Assembly (NCBI RefSeq): GCF_000347635.1
Contig: NC_020514.1
Location: forward strand, 1,736,001 to 1,800,000
Origin: Paraglaciecola psychrophila 170
GTDB lineage: Bacteria; Pseudomonadota; Gammaproteobacteria; Enterobacterales; Alteromonadaceae
Length of the DNA: 64,000 nucleotides
Reading direction: 5' to 3'
Every line of letters starts with the position of its first letter. Positions within the stretch are counted from its first letter, which is position 1. The position numbers and the translations under genes are program-made. The notes under the pieces were generated by a model. It ran no database searches. It was not told the origin of the DNA and saw only the letters and a list, made by a program, of their open reading frames with translations. Of this stretch, positions 46,583 through 56,255 are shown in pieces.

Positions 46583-48096
46583 TCAATCTAGTTGTTCTAG
46601 TGTGTGCTGCACTTTATCGAAGGTATCCGAGACCAGTTGATCATCTTGCTTACCTAACAAGCTGAACGTGATGATGGTCAAACTACATACAATAAACCCA
46701 GGCACTATCTCATACAGCCAGTCACTTAAGGCCATTCCATTGATGGTTAGCGGTGCATAAATCCAGATTAAAACGGTAATCGCACCAGATAGCATGCCTA
46801 AAATAGCAGATAAGCGTGTCATCCTTTTCCAGAATAGACTGATTAATACAACTGGACCAAAGGCCGCTCCAAAACCCGCCCAAGCATTGCTGACTAAGTT
46901 TAATATAGTGCTGTCACGATCATAAGCGAGGTAAATAGAAACCAAAGCAACCAATGCAACTGAGACTCTGCCTGCGGTGATCAGCTCTTTTTGGCTGGCT
47001 TCTTTACGAAAAAATGCTTGATAGAAATCACCGGTTAACGAGCTTGATGTGACCAATAATTGTGAAGAAATAGTACTCATAATGGCAGCCAAGATCGCTC
47101 CCAATAAGAAACCACTTATTAATGGATGAAACAGTATTTGTGACAGATAAATAAATATAGTCTCTGGATCTTGCATGTCACCCTGAGTTTTAGTCACATA
47201 AGCAAGACCGAGTATGCCTTTGCCAGTGAGCCCACGATAGATACTACCATCCAACTAATACCTATTTTTCGTGCTGTTTTGATGTCTTTTACAGAGCGGA
47301 TCGCCATAAAACGCACAATAATATGTGGCTGACCAAAATAGCCCAAGCCCCAAGACAGCAGGGATATTATGCCGACCACTGACATGGCTTGACCTGTGGA
47401 AGCATCGAGAAATAGATTCAAAAAATCAGCATCATATGTAGCTAGTTGCGATGCTGCACCGCTGAACCCTCCAAGATCAAAAAGTACTACGACCGGCACT
47501 AATACCAACGACACAAACATAATACAGCCTTGCACAAAATCGGTAATACTTACGGCCATAAATCCGCCGAGTAATGTATAAGCAACCACAACACCGGCAG
47601 TTACATACAAGCCCATTTCATAACTTAAACCAAATGAAGACTCAAATAATTTACCTCCGGCTACAACGCCAGATGAAGTATACAAGGTGAAAAAAATCAC
47701 AATTACAACAGAGGAAATTAGCCTTAAACTATGGCTATTATCGTTGAAGCGGTTTGCAAAATAATCAGGAATAGTCAGAGCATTTTTTGCGAGCTCGGTA
47801 TATACCCTGAGTCGCGGTGCAACCCATAAATAATTTAGATAAGCTCCAATCACTAGGCCTACAGCAATCCACGCACTGGAAATACCGGACACATACATCG
47901 CGCCAGGCAAGCCCATTAACATCCAGCCACTCATGTCTGAAGCGCCAGCGGACAACGCAGTGACTTTGGGGCTTAAACTTCGACCACCCAACATATAACC
48001 TTCAACGTCAGTACTAGATTGCTTGAACGAATATAAACCAATGCCAAGCATGACCAAAAAATACAGGCCAAGAGATACGTATGTGTAAGGTTCCAT
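46583..48096 (-). pseudogene. putP: Sodium/proline symporter, one single-base frameshift
   Basis: Two frames, 48096-47194 and 47254-46583, together give a full-length (about 504-residue) SSS-family symporter like PutP. The first part carries YMLGGRSLSPKVTALSAGAS and DMSGWMLMGLPGA. The second has LLGAILAAIMSTISSQLLV, SQKELITAGRVS and NAWAGFGAAFGPVVLISLFW. Adding one A to the run AAA (plus-strand TTT at 47219-47221) restores SLAKGILGLAYV across the join. No further lesions are visible, so a sequencing indel is as likely as a mutation. It is divergent from the acetyltransferase gene. Confidence 0.9.
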
Positions 48097-48196
48097 TAAG
48101 CTTCCTTTGAGTGAGGGAGGAATAAGTATTAGTTACAATTATGTTATCATAAGCAGACACTGGAAGACTAATTAGCTCCTAATAACAAGTGGTTGT

Positions 48197-48634
48197 ATGT
48201 ATCGCAAAACGTTTGAAGAACTAAGTAAAGATGAACTATATGCCTTGGCGAAACTGCGTCAGCAGGTATTTATTGTCGAACAAAATAGTATTTATAGCGA
48301 TCTTGATGATTATGATCAGGTGGCAATACATTTTTTAGATTTTGACTCGTCAGGCAAGCTTACGGTCTATGCAAGGTACAGGCAATGTGATGGTACTGAC
48401 GAGATCAAAATCGAACGGGTAGTACTGGATAAAAGTGTTAGGGGCAGAGGGCAGGGTAAGCGCTTAATGAATATAATGTTGAATGACATCCATGTTAACT
48501 TTTGCAAAACACGTATTGCTTTGTCTTCGCAATTAGAAGTGTGCTCATTTTACCGTTCCCTGGGTTTTACAACTCAAGGTGAGTCTTATGATGATGGTGG
48601 TATAGAGCATATCACTATGTATTATCAGGGATAA
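48197..48634 (+). CDS. elaA: ElaA-family GNAT acetyltransferase
   Basis: A 145-residue GNAT protein. The start FEELSKDELYALAKLRQQVF plus IVEQNSIYSDLDDYDQ is the ElaA signature, and the acetyl-CoA loop is VRGRGQGKRLM. It ends CSFYRSLGFTTQGESYDDGG, then HITMY. The acceptor substrate is unknown. A terminator hairpin follows directly. Confidence 0.88.
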   Translation: MYRKTFEELSKDELYALAKLRQQVFIVEQNSIYSDLDDYDQVAIHFLDFDSSGKLTVYARYRQCDGTDEIKIERVVLDKSVRGRGQGKRLMNIMLNDIHVNFCKTRIALSSQLEVCSFYRSLGFTTQGESYDDGGIEHITMYYQG

Positions 48635-48635
48635 A

Positions 48636-48663
48636 AAATGCTTCCTTTTGGGAAGCATATTTT
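48636..48663 (+). terminator. Terminator after elaA
   Basis: ATGCTTCC (48638-48645) pairs with GGAAGCAT (48651-48658) with A and T runs on either side. It can also serve the convergent DUF3379 gene. Confidence 0.85.
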
Positions 48664-48716
48664 GCTTTAGCTTTAAATAAAGCGAACTCAGGAGCATTGC
48701 TGTTTTATATATAGGA

Positions 48717-49424
48717 TTAGGCTGAGAAGCGTATATTTTGGTTCAGTTGTTGTTTCATTTTAGTGATATTAGCTCCTTCTTCACCCACTACAATAATGCT
48801 TGCTCGTTTCAAATCTATAGCTTGGCTAATGTATCTTGTATCACGGGATGAACCTTCTGCTAAATAACTGTCATCATGGGGTACAACAAACACCGATACT
48901 TTTCCATTTTCTCCTTCAAGCACCATATGCAGACTTCTAACATTCTCGAAATCACAAAAGTTTGCGTAATAAACGCGCCCGATATCCGCTGAAAACTCTC
49001 CACCAAACTGGGCTAACTTAGCGTTGACCTGCTGTAGCGATATATTTTCTTGGGCATCAAGTGCATAAGCCCCTTCATAGTGTACATGTGCGATGGCTTG
49101 TTTCGATAAGTCCAACAAATTGTTCTGTTGCCACATGGTAAAACTCACTCCCACCACAAAAGCAACCGACGCTGCCATAGCTAGTTGTATACGGTGCCGT
49201 GCTTTATTCGTCTTATGGGATTGCATCGTTTGACGCATAATCAATTTGTGCACCAAGTCATCTGGCACTTTCACTTGGCTGGCGTGCTGCATTTTTTTAT
49301 CGAGTTGCTTAAGTTCCTTGTAGAACGCTTGTTTTTTTGGGTCGTCTGCAATGGCAGCTAATACCACATCATCTGTACAATTGGGGTCAGCATATAAGGT
49401 ACGACGAAACTCTAATTCATCCAT
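48717..49424 (-). CDS. DUF3379 protein, probable anti-sigma factor
   Basis: About 235 residues, starting at ATG 49424 with GGGGG seven bases upstream; this ATG overlaps the end of the sigma-factor gene. The N-terminal cytosolic region (MDELEFRRTLYADPNC, KKQAFYKELKQLDKKM) is followed by one membrane span (IQLAMAASVAFVVGVSFTMW) and a periplasmic domain. That topology and the overlap with an ECF sigma gene are the pattern of a membrane anti-sigma factor. The role is inferred from context. Confidence 0.85.
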   Translation of the reverse strand: MDELEFRRTLYADPNCTDDVVLAAIADDPKKQAFYKELKQLDKKMQHASQVKVPDDLVHKLIMRQTMQSHKTNKARHRIQLAMAASVAFVVGVSFTMWQQNNLLDLSKQAIAHVHYEGAYALDAQENISLQQVNAKLAQFGGEFSADIGRVYYANFCDFENVRSLHMVLEGENGKVSVFVVPHDDSYLAEGSSRDTRYISQAIDLKRASIIVVGEEGANITKMKQQLNQNIRFSA

Positions 49425-49989
49425 TTTTAAGCCCCCTATTATCATTCGCTTTGTCTAATGCTTCTTTGACTTGATTACGTGCTCTAAATAATCGCGTCAT
49501 AACGGTATTTTTGTTTAAATTAAGCTGTTGGGCAATTTCATCACCGCTATAGCCAAATACTATTTGTAACATCAGTGGTTCTCTGTACTCTTCACTCAAC
49601 GACGCCATAATGGCACGTAGTTCTTTATGTTCCATTTCAACTTCATTACTAAGCTGATCGTCAATCACCGACACATCGTCTATATCTACTAAGTCAAATT
49701 GTTTGCGTTCAAAACGCCTCGCATTTTCTCGGCGCAATATGGTAATTAACCAAGATTTCGCGGCTTTTTCATCTTTGAGTGAATCTAAGGATTTCCAAGC
49801 ACGAAGAAAAGTCTCCTGTACTATGTCCTCTGCTACTGTTTTGTTTTTCACAAGCCAGCATGCATAACGGAATATGTCAGTATGCAGTGCTAGCACTAAC
49901 ACTTCATAACGTTTTTGTTTATTTGCCATGTCACTAAAGACCGAGGCCTGACTATTTTTCTTTCGCGAAAACATTTTTAATTCCACCAT
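49417..49989 (-). CDS. ECF-type sigma-70 factor
   Basis: A 190-residue extracytoplasmic-function sigma factor. Region 2 is FRYACWLVKNKTVAEDIVQE (with TFLRAWKSL), region 4 is YREPLMLQIVFGYSGDEIAQ plus LNKNTVMTRLFRARNQVKEA. The start may be ATG 49974 (MFSRKKN), which has GGA eight bases upstream, rather than ATG 49989. Its last codons overlap the downstream DUF3379 gene, so the pair is translationally coupled. The Bat genes downstream are a separate run after a 280-base elaA-side gap; whether they are targets is unknown. Confidence 0.92.
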   Translation of the reverse strand: MVELKMFSRKKNSQASVFSDMANKQKRYEVLVLALHTDIFRYACWLVKNKTVAEDIVQETFLRAWKSLDSLKDEKAAKSWLITILRRENARRFERKQFDLVDIDDVSVIDDQLSNEVEMEHKELRAIMASLSEEYREPLMLQIVFGYSGDEIAQQLNLNKNTVMTRLFRARNQVKEALDKANDNRGLKNG

Positions 49990-50110
49990 AGCTTTAGCTT
50001 GTGTTTTGTTGCATACCCAACAAAGTTATTCTGCAACGCTATGGATACCGAAGATTGGTATTCAATAGGGATAAAATAAACAAAAACTAGTCAAAGTTGG
50101 CAACCTGATT

Positions 50111-51829
50111 TTAAGAAATAGGGTACAGCGGTGACAATTCATGTTTCGAATGTTGGTTAATACTTCCGTCTTTACGAATTTCACACAATATTTGATGTAA
50201 GGCTGTACTTTCCCACGAGCTTTGATTTTTTGCATACCGTGAGGCTAAAAAGGTATTAACTTCCTGGTTTAGTGATTGACTGTTAATGACTTTTAAACTT
50301 TGAGCTAAAGGTGCTTGTTTGTCTTGAACGAAATTTCCAAGCCAAAGTGCCAAGTATTTTTGGGTTTCAAGAGAGGCGTTTTTATTTAACGCTTTTTCAA
50401 GGTTTTTCCATAAAAGCTGTTCATTTTGCGTGTTTTTAGCAGGTGAGTAAGCTGGTTTTTTAGTCTTCGCTTTTAATGACATAACGTGTTTGTACCAAAA
50501 AACTAAAGTAAGTAGCCATAACACTAATAAACTGGCTGTTAACCAAATCCAGTATTGAGGCATATTAATGTTCTGATTGTTTAAGTCATTTGGCATCGCT
50601 GTTTGTGGCTTAATTTCAGGGGGTGTTTGAATAACAGGGCTAGTTGGAATAGCACTAGTAGGTTGTGTTATGGCTGGCAATATTTGTAATATTTTTTCTG
50701 CTAACACCGCGAATTCAGTTTTTTGAGTGATGGTATTGAACCAGGGGATCCTAACTTCTGGAATAATCAGCTGGCCAGCTTGACTGGGTATAATCGCAAT
50801 ACTTTCTTTGCGCTGAGCAATTAACGTATCATCTTTTTCAACTGTAGTTGTTTCTGCTTGATCTGGGTAAGTCTTTACCGAGTTTGGATATCGACTGGTA
50901 ATTTCAGGTAGTTGCTCTTCGACCACTCCAATTGCGGTTAATGTAATCGTACGAGTGATCGGTTCACCAGCCACAAACTCGCTAGTATTGCCTTGCCATT
51001 CATCGTCTAATTGCACAAATTCACTGGGTAGCCAATGCTGATCATAATTACTGGGGATAGGCAGTACAGTAATACTCTGACTAGGCCCCACTCTGTTGAC
51101 TGCTTTGCTGCGGTTAAAAAAACCAAAGCTCTGTCGTGAGTTATCAATTACTTCACCTTCAAACAAAGGTCCTTCGATGGTAAAAGAACCACTTTGCTGT
51201 GCAATAATGGCAAAGGAACGCTCGATAATGCGGTAACGGCGGCCATCAACTACTTCGTTATATTCCTTATCTTTACCTATCTGCCTAATGTCAGCATTTT
51301 CTAATGTAGGACCAGATAGACTGCCTCTTTGCAAGTCTTTACCTAAATGCAATTTAACCGTGTAGCGAATTTGTTGCTGCAGATAAGCCTCTTTCACATC
51401 GACGTTGGTGGTGATGAACAGATCGCGAGCACTTGATGCAGAACTGGCCGTGGCAGGTACCACTAAGACCTCTAACTGTCTTGTCATGGAGCCATCAATG
51501 TTAAAGGCGGGTATAGTGAAACGGCCTTGGTTTTTGGGGATGAGAACCGTTGACCAAGTGGTGGTTCTAGTGGTATCAAAATTAATCATTTTGGTTTGCG
51601 AACTGATAGAGGTGCGACCCACAACAAAGTCCTTCATTAAGAATGAGGAATCAAATGCGCCTTTATCTACCTCTCCATTAGCTATGACAGACAGAATAAA
51701 CGATTCATCCACCATAACCGGGTTTTTATCAACAGATGCACTCACTTCAATCGATTGTGCATGTGCCATACTCGTTAGGATAAATAATCCTAGGTAAACG
51801 ATTAATTTGGGCATTTTAGACATATTCAC
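50111..51829 (-). CDS. batD: BatD-family protein
   Basis: A 572-residue periplasmic protein anchored by a C-terminal helix. Signal peptide: MSKMPKLIVYLGLFILTSM, then AHAQ. Repeated beta domains carry the BatD features VSASVDKNPVMVDESFILSV, RYTVKLHLGKDLQRGSLSGP and RIIERSFAIIAQQSG. A Pro/Gln linker leads to a membrane segment (YWIWLTASLLVLWLLTLVFW) and a cytosolic tail. Last gene of the MoxR-Bat operon, two bases after batB. Bat proteins are linked to envelope stress or aerotolerance; the exact function is not settled. Confidence 0.9.
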   Translation of the reverse strand: MNMSKMPKLIVYLGLFILTSMAHAQSIEVSASVDKNPVMVDESFILSVIANGEVDKGAFDSSFLMKDFVVGRTSISSQTKMINFDTTRTTTWSTVLIPKNQGRFTIPAFNIDGSMTRQLEVLVVPATASSASSARDLFITTNVDVKEAYLQQQIRYTVKLHLGKDLQRGSLSGPTLENADIRQIGKDKEYNEVVDGRRYRIIERSFAIIAQQSGSFTIEGPLFEGEVIDNSRQSFGFFNRSKAVNRVGPSQSITVLPIPSNYDQHWLPSEFVQLDDEWQGNTSEFVAGEPITRTITLTAIGVVEEQLPEITSRYPNSVKTYPDQAETTTVEKDDTLIAQRKESIAIIPSQAGQLIIPEVRIPWFNTITQKTEFAVLAEKILQILPAITQPTSAIPTSPVIQTPPEIKPQTAMPNDLNNQNINMPQYWIWLTASLLVLWLLTLVFWYKHVMSLKAKTKKPAYSPAKNTQNEQLLWKNLEKALNKNASLETQKYLALWLGNFVQDKQAPLAQSLKVINSQSLNQEVNTFLASRYAKNQSSWESTALHQILCEIRKDGSINQHSKHELSPLYPIS

Positions 51830-51831
51830 TA

Positions 51832-53709
51832 CTACCAGTTCCCCTGTATATTTGTTGGCAATCTTTCTCTTTTTCGCTGTTGTGACTCAATTTGCATTTT
51901 ACGTTTTAACAAAAATGCAGGATCGTCTGGCACCCGATTAAGCAGGTTTTGCATACGTTGCATTTGCTCTCGTTGCTCATCGGTCAGCTCTTCTTCGCCT
52001 TGCTGCATGGCTTGAGCTTGTTGCTCTTGCTCTGATTTTCGTTTCTCAGCCTCAGCTTGGTCGGCTTGTTGTTGTTCTGCTTCTTGCTTTTCTTGTTCTG
52101 CTTGACTTTGTTGTTCAGACTCTTGTGACTCAGACTCACTTTGTTCTGAGTTATCGCCTTGCTGAGGATCTTGAGACTGTTCACCTTTTTGTTGCTGATC
52201 GCTTTTTTGTCCATCTTGTTGTTCGTCTTGTTTCTCACCGTCTTGCTGGCCATCTTCCTGATCTTCGGGCTGCTCACCAGACTGGTCTTGCTGTTGTTTC
52301 TGTTGTTCTTTAAGCTTTTCCAGCAATGTTTTATTTGCTAACGCTTCTTCATGTTGTGGTTGTTGTTCTAACACTTTGTCATATGCGGCAATCGCTTGAT
52401 CTATTTCACCCAGTTGTGCCAATGCATTACCTGCATTGTATGTGGCATCGGCATAGTTTTTATCAGTGGGTTCAACATGGGAAAAAGACTCTAAGGCTGC
52501 TTGATAGTCTGCATTTTTATAGTGAGCAGTGCCTTGCCATAAATTATCGTTAAACGTGTTGGCAGCTTGCTCATACTGGTTTTTCTTATAAGCTTGCATA
52601 GCCTGCTGATCAGGTGTTTTCCACATATCCTGCCACCAATCAGCTCGGGCCTGTGGAGAATACGCGGGCATTAATACACCAATCAATACAAGCGTCACAA
52701 TACCGCGTCTAAAGCTGTATGCTGCAAAGGGCAATATAAGTAACAACAAATAAGGTCCAATCTCTTGCCACTTATCGCCAAACTTTTCTTGTTTAGCTTC
52801 CTCATCTTTAGTTGGGTCTTGTTCAATCAGACTTTGTTCAATTAAATAATTGATATCGCTATCGTCAGATTGCATCGGTGCATAGCGACCACCGCTACTG
52901 CGACTAAGTGACTTTAAATTATTAACCGTAAGTTTTGGGACTACAATTGCGCCACGACTATCTTTTAATAACTCACCATTCACTAGCTGAATCGGGGCAC
53001 CTTCTTCTGTACCCACGGCAAGCACAGATAAGCGGAACATTGAGTCATTGAATATTTCATTGATCTCTTTCATCTGTTGATTGGCAACACCGTCGGTTAT
53101 CCAAAAAATTTCACCTTGCTGATACCCTGCATTGGTGAGTAATTCTATAGCTGCCTGCAAACCCAAAGCAGGATCACTGCCGACTACGGGCATTATTTCT
53201 GGAGTAAGACTTGGGATCAAGGTAGTGAGATTTTGCGCATCTGAACTTAACGGACTGATAGTGAACGCGTCGCCAGCATAAGCCACTAGACCGGTCTCTC
53301 CTTCGGTTATCGCATTGACTAAATCGATGGCTTTATACTTGGCACGAGTGAGTCGGTCAGGTTTCACATCAGTCGCGCGCATAGATAATGACATGTCAAT
53401 CAATACCACTTTGCCTGTATTTAGCTGATAAACCGGTTGCGGTAATCTTTCCCAGGTTGGACCTGCTAGTGCAACAGTGGCTAGCACCCAGCAAAATCCC
53501 AATAAAAATAGAGGCGGGCGGACTTTTTTGATACCTGCTGTGGTGATCAAATGTTGATACAAGTGACTCGCAAGTACAGATTGCCATCCCGACCGTTGTT
53601 TGTGCACATAGCGTATTAGCGCGACAATTATCAACAGTGGAATTATCGCCCATAACCAATGAGGCCGGATAAAATGGAATGCATTTAAGGCAGAAAAAGA
53701 CTCAATCAT
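51832..53709 (-). CDS. batB: BatB-like VWA protein with TPR and Gln/Glu-rich tail
   Basis: A 625-residue inner-membrane protein. N-terminal membrane helices flank residue 30 and residue 75, then a VWA domain with a MIDAS start DMSLS at residues 105-109 and TDGVA later. Further helices around residue 315-345 are followed by TPR repeats (AYKKNQYEQAANTFNDNLWQ, AIAAYDKVLEQQPQHEEALA). About 120 residues of Gln/Glu/Asp/Ser-rich low complexity come next. A conserved-looking C-terminus DPAFLLKRKMQIESQQRKRE ends it. It fuses the BatB VWA and BatC TPR functions. Start and stop overlap neighbours by 4 and -2 bases. Confidence 0.9.
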   Translation of the reverse strand: MIESFSALNAFHFIRPHWLWAIIPLLIIVALIRYVHKQRSGWQSVLASHLYQHLITTAGIKKVRPPLFLLGFCWVLATVALAGPTWERLPQPVYQLNTGKVVLIDMSLSMRATDVKPDRLTRAKYKAIDLVNAITEGETGLVAYAGDAFTISPLSSDAQNLTTLIPSLTPEIMPVVGSDPALGLQAAIELLTNAGYQQGEIFWITDGVANQQMKEINEIFNDSMFRLSVLAVGTEEGAPIQLVNGELLKDSRGAIVVPKLTVNNLKSLSRSSGGRYAPMQSDDSDINYLIEQSLIEQDPTKDEEAKQEKFGDKWQEIGPYLLLLILPFAAYSFRRGIVTLVLIGVLMPAYSPQARADWWQDMWKTPDQQAMQAYKKNQYEQAANTFNDNLWQGTAHYKNADYQAALESFSHVEPTDKNYADATYNAGNALAQLGEIDQAIAAYDKVLEQQPQHEEALANKTLLEKLKEQQKQQQDQSGEQPEDQEDGQQDGEKQDEQQDGQKSDQQQKGEQSQDPQQGDNSEQSESESQESEQQSQAEQEKQEAEQQQADQAEAEKRKSEQEQQAQAMQQGEEELTDEQREQMQRMQNLLNRVPDDPAFLLKRKMQIESQQRKRERLPTNIQGNW

Positions 53710-54773
53710 TTTGTTGCCTCCTTTCGCGTTTCTTGTGGTTTTATTTTTTGCTCTTCTTTTTGCACGTCTTTATGTTCTTTTCGTCGTCCACTTAACAAAA
53801 ACTGTTTAATCAGAGGAAATAACCCCATCAAAATTGTGATCAATAAAGCTAAGCTTAGAGGGTAAAAGTACAGGGCTTGTAAAGGCCGCATTTGTTTACT
53901 TTCTCTGGCAATGGGTTCAAGTTCATCGAGTGTGGCATAGATTTGTTTAAGTGACTCAGCATCCCTTGCCCTAAAATATCGCCCGCCAGTTGACGTAGCA
54001 ATTTCCGTTAACATACCTTCATCCAAGTCCTGCGAGGGATTAACTTGCCTATTACCAAAAAAGCTTTGAACCAACATTTTGTCAGCACCCACACCTATAG
54101 TGTAAACAGTCACACCATTGTTGATGGCTAATTCATTTGCCTGTTCAGGGGTGATATTTCCCGCTGTATTTTGACCGTCTGTTAATAACACCAATACTTT
54201 ATTCGACTCTTTCCGTGCTTCAAAGCGTTTAATCGCTAGTCCAATGGCATCACCAATGGCCGTTTGCTCACCGACTAAACCTATTAAGGATTCGTTTAGT
54301 AGTTGTTCTACTGTTTCTCTATCGTAAGTCAACGGTGCTTGCAAATAGGCGGTATCAGCAAACAAGATTAAACCTAATCTGTCGCCCACTCTGCGTTTGA
54401 TAAAATCACTGAGTACAAACTTAATCATTTTAAGTCGGTCTACTTGACGACCATTAACCTGCATGTCATCAATTTTCATACTGCCAGATAAATCAACCGC
54501 TATCATTAAGTCTCGCCCTTCGGCTGGAATACTCACTGGCTCGCCTAACCACTGTGGTCTAGCTGTAGCAGATACGAGGGCAACCCATGCCAAAGTTGCC
54601 AATAATAGACTCAGCTTTTTGGTACCTTTGCGTTGACTCTTTGCTTCTATGCCTGTGGTGAGACTTGGCACACGCAATGCTGCTTCTTGACCTTGTTTTT
54701 TGCTTGGTAGTAATAATGCCAATAGTGGCAAGGGTAATAGAAAAAATGCCCATATCCATTCAAATTCAAGCAT
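53706..54773 (-). CDS. batA: BatA-like VWA-domain membrane protein
   Basis: A 355-residue protein with membrane helices at residues 5-23 and 54-70, a VWA domain with MIDAS DLSGS at residues 94-98, LTDGQNT for the second metal contact, and a C-terminal membrane helix (LQALYFYPLSLALLITILMG) ending in a charged tail. Typical BatA layout: VWA domain facing the periplasm. ATG 54773 overlaps the frame in which the upstream DUF4381 gene would end if its frameshift is corrected, so they were translationally coupled. Confidence 0.92.
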   Translation of the reverse strand: MLEFEWIWAFFLLPLPLLALLLPSKKQGQEAALRVPSLTTGIEAKSQRKGTKKLSLLLATLAWVALVSATARPQWLGEPVSIPAEGRDLMIAVDLSGSMKIDDMQVNGRQVDRLKMIKFVLSDFIKRRVGDRLGLILFADTAYLQAPLTYDRETVEQLLNESLIGLVGEQTAIGDAIGLAIKRFEARKESNKVLVLLTDGQNTAGNITPEQANELAINNGVTVYTIGVGADKMLVQSFFGNRQVNPSQDLDEGMLTEIATSTGGRYFRARDAESLKQIYATLDELEPIARESKQMRPLQALYFYPLSLALLITILMGLFPLIKQFLLSGRRKEHKDVQKEEQKIKPQETRKEATK

Positions 54774-54862
54774 TGTTTTGCTCCAATTGGGAAAAAATAT
54801 TTTGCTTTGGGGGCAGGGCGTACTTAATCCATGTTTCGACAGATTTATAGTAACTTGAAAAT

Positions 54863-55270
54863 TCAGGGTTTTTCTGAGGTGTGTGGTTGATATAACGCTT
54901 GTTGCATCAACTCAAACGTTTCAGAAACACCCTCAGCTTTTTTGCTAGGAAGTGTCTGGATTAAAAATATTGTCCATTGTGCACCGTGCATCTGTTGCAC
55001 GTTCTGGTTGGGGAAATAGGTCATTGCCAAACGTTTCAATAATTGATTAAGTTGTGGTACCGAGTCTAGATGTGAGGCATCTATCTGTTGCAGTGCTTTC
55101 AAAGCTTGGCGTTTAGCCAAGCTTACTTTTCGCATCTTAACTAGCCAAATCGATAGTATGCAAATACCGACTAACAATAAGCATGCGAGTAACCACCATC
55201 CATAGGCAGGTGGCCAAATTTCTATTGAAGCAGGTGTGCGAATGTCCTTTAAGTTTTGTAGTGGATTCAT
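54863..55270 (-). CDS. DUF4381 protein, 3' end displaced by an apparent single-base insertion
   Basis: A 135-residue product as read: one membrane helix (WWLLACLLLVGICILSIWLV), then a helical cytosolic part with KRLAMTYFPNQNVQQMHGAQ, W and FELMQQALYQPH. It stops early at 54863. Just past it another frame reads NPEFSSYYKSVETWIKYALP then PKQNIFSQLEQNNA and stops at 54766, overlapping the batA start. Removing one A from the coding-strand AAAAA run (plus-strand TTTTT at 54869-54873) joins the two into a 167-residue protein, the normal length. DUF4381 proteins always travel with Bat genes. Confidence 0.85.
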   Translation of the reverse strand: MNPLQNLKDIRTPASIEIWPPAYGWWLLACLLLVGICILSIWLVKMRKVSLAKRQALKALQQIDASHLDSVPQLNQLLKRLAMTYFPNQNVQQMHGAQWTIFLIQTLPSKKAEGVSETFELMQQALYQPHTSEKP

Positions 55271-56232
55271 CTGTTTTTACTCCCAGAAAAACGATCAAGC
55301 TGTAATTCTAGGGGGTGGCCAGCGTCAATTTGAATCACCTGTGCTTTACATTGTTTAAGTGTGTTTTCAATATTATCAAAACGAGCCTGATGTTGGTTGC
55401 TGTACTGTATTTCTGTGTCTTTTTCGCCTAACACTATTTGTTGTCTATTGTGTCCATCACTCAACGTTACCCTTTGACTCATTTTAACATGTGGCAACTG
55501 ATGTTCAAAAGGATCGGTAATAGGGTAAGCAATCACTTCACAATGTTTACTTAGCTGAGCAATATGTTGTTTAGCCAGTTCGTCTAGTTGGCTAAAGTCG
55601 CTTAGTATAAAAATTAAACTTCCCGGGTGAGCAAGCCTACGCAACCTCGCACATGCATTTCCAAGCGTAATCTGCTCTTGGTTGTTTGTTTGTGCCTCTT
55701 GTTGCGCTCCTTGTTGAACTTTTATCATGCTGTTTAATAATGACAACACCGCTTTTTGACGGGTATAGGGTTTACATTCAAGGTGCTGATGTTGATTAAA
55801 TACCAAACCACCAATACGATCACCGCGCTTTCTGGCTGACCATGCAATGAGGGCACTTAAGTGAGCCGCCTGCACTGACTTGAATAAAAATTGTGTGCCA
55901 AACTGCATACTTGAAGATAAGTCAGTGAGCACAAACACTGGGCGTTCTTTTTCTTCACGGTACAGCTTAGTATGAGTTTTACCGGTACGAGCGGTCACGC
56001 GCCAATCTATAGCCCGAATATCGTCACCAGCCTGATAATGGCGGGCTTCGTCAAACTCCATGCCACGGCCTTTGGTTTTTGCTAAATAAGCCCCAGCAAG
56101 TTTAGCTTGCACCGTTTTACGTGGTGACAAGTTTAATAACGCCGTTTTACCTTGGTAGTGGATAAGTTCTTTTATCCCCAGGTTCACTCCGTCGCTTTGG
56201 CATTTAGTTAACCATTTTGAAATGTCTTGCAT
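55267..56232 (-). CDS. DUF58 (VWA-like) protein of the MoxR operon
   Basis: A 321-residue cytosolic protein. The DUF58 signature is GRGMEFDEARHYQAGDDIRA (IDWRVTARTGKTHTKLY follows), then FVLTDLSSSMQFG with a degenerate MIDAS DLSSS. No membrane segment. It overlaps the DUF4381 gene by four bases and follows moxR by 23 bases. In such operons DUF58 proteins are thought to work with the MoxR ATPase as VWA-type adaptors. Confidence 0.92.
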   Translation of the reverse strand: MQDISKWLTKCQSDGVNLGIKELIHYQGKTALLNLSPRKTVQAKLAGAYLAKTKGRGMEFDEARHYQAGDDIRAIDWRVTARTGKTHTKLYREEKERPVFVLTDLSSSMQFGTQFLFKSVQAAHLSALIAWSARKRGDRIGGLVFNQHQHLECKPYTRQKAVLSLLNSMIKVQQGAQQEAQTNNQEQITLGNACARLRRLAHPGSLIFILSDFSQLDELAKQHIAQLSKHCEVIAYPITDPFEHQLPHVKMSQRVTLSDGHNRQQIVLGEKDTEIQYSNQHQARFDNIENTLKQCKAQVIQIDAGHPLELQLDRFSGSKNR

Positions 56233-56255
56233 ACTGTTTCCTTAACCTAAGAAGT

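Noticed and set aside
51984..52553. Several frames overlapping the BatB Gln/Glu-rich tail
   Set aside because: They are shadows created by the repetitive codon composition of the real gene.
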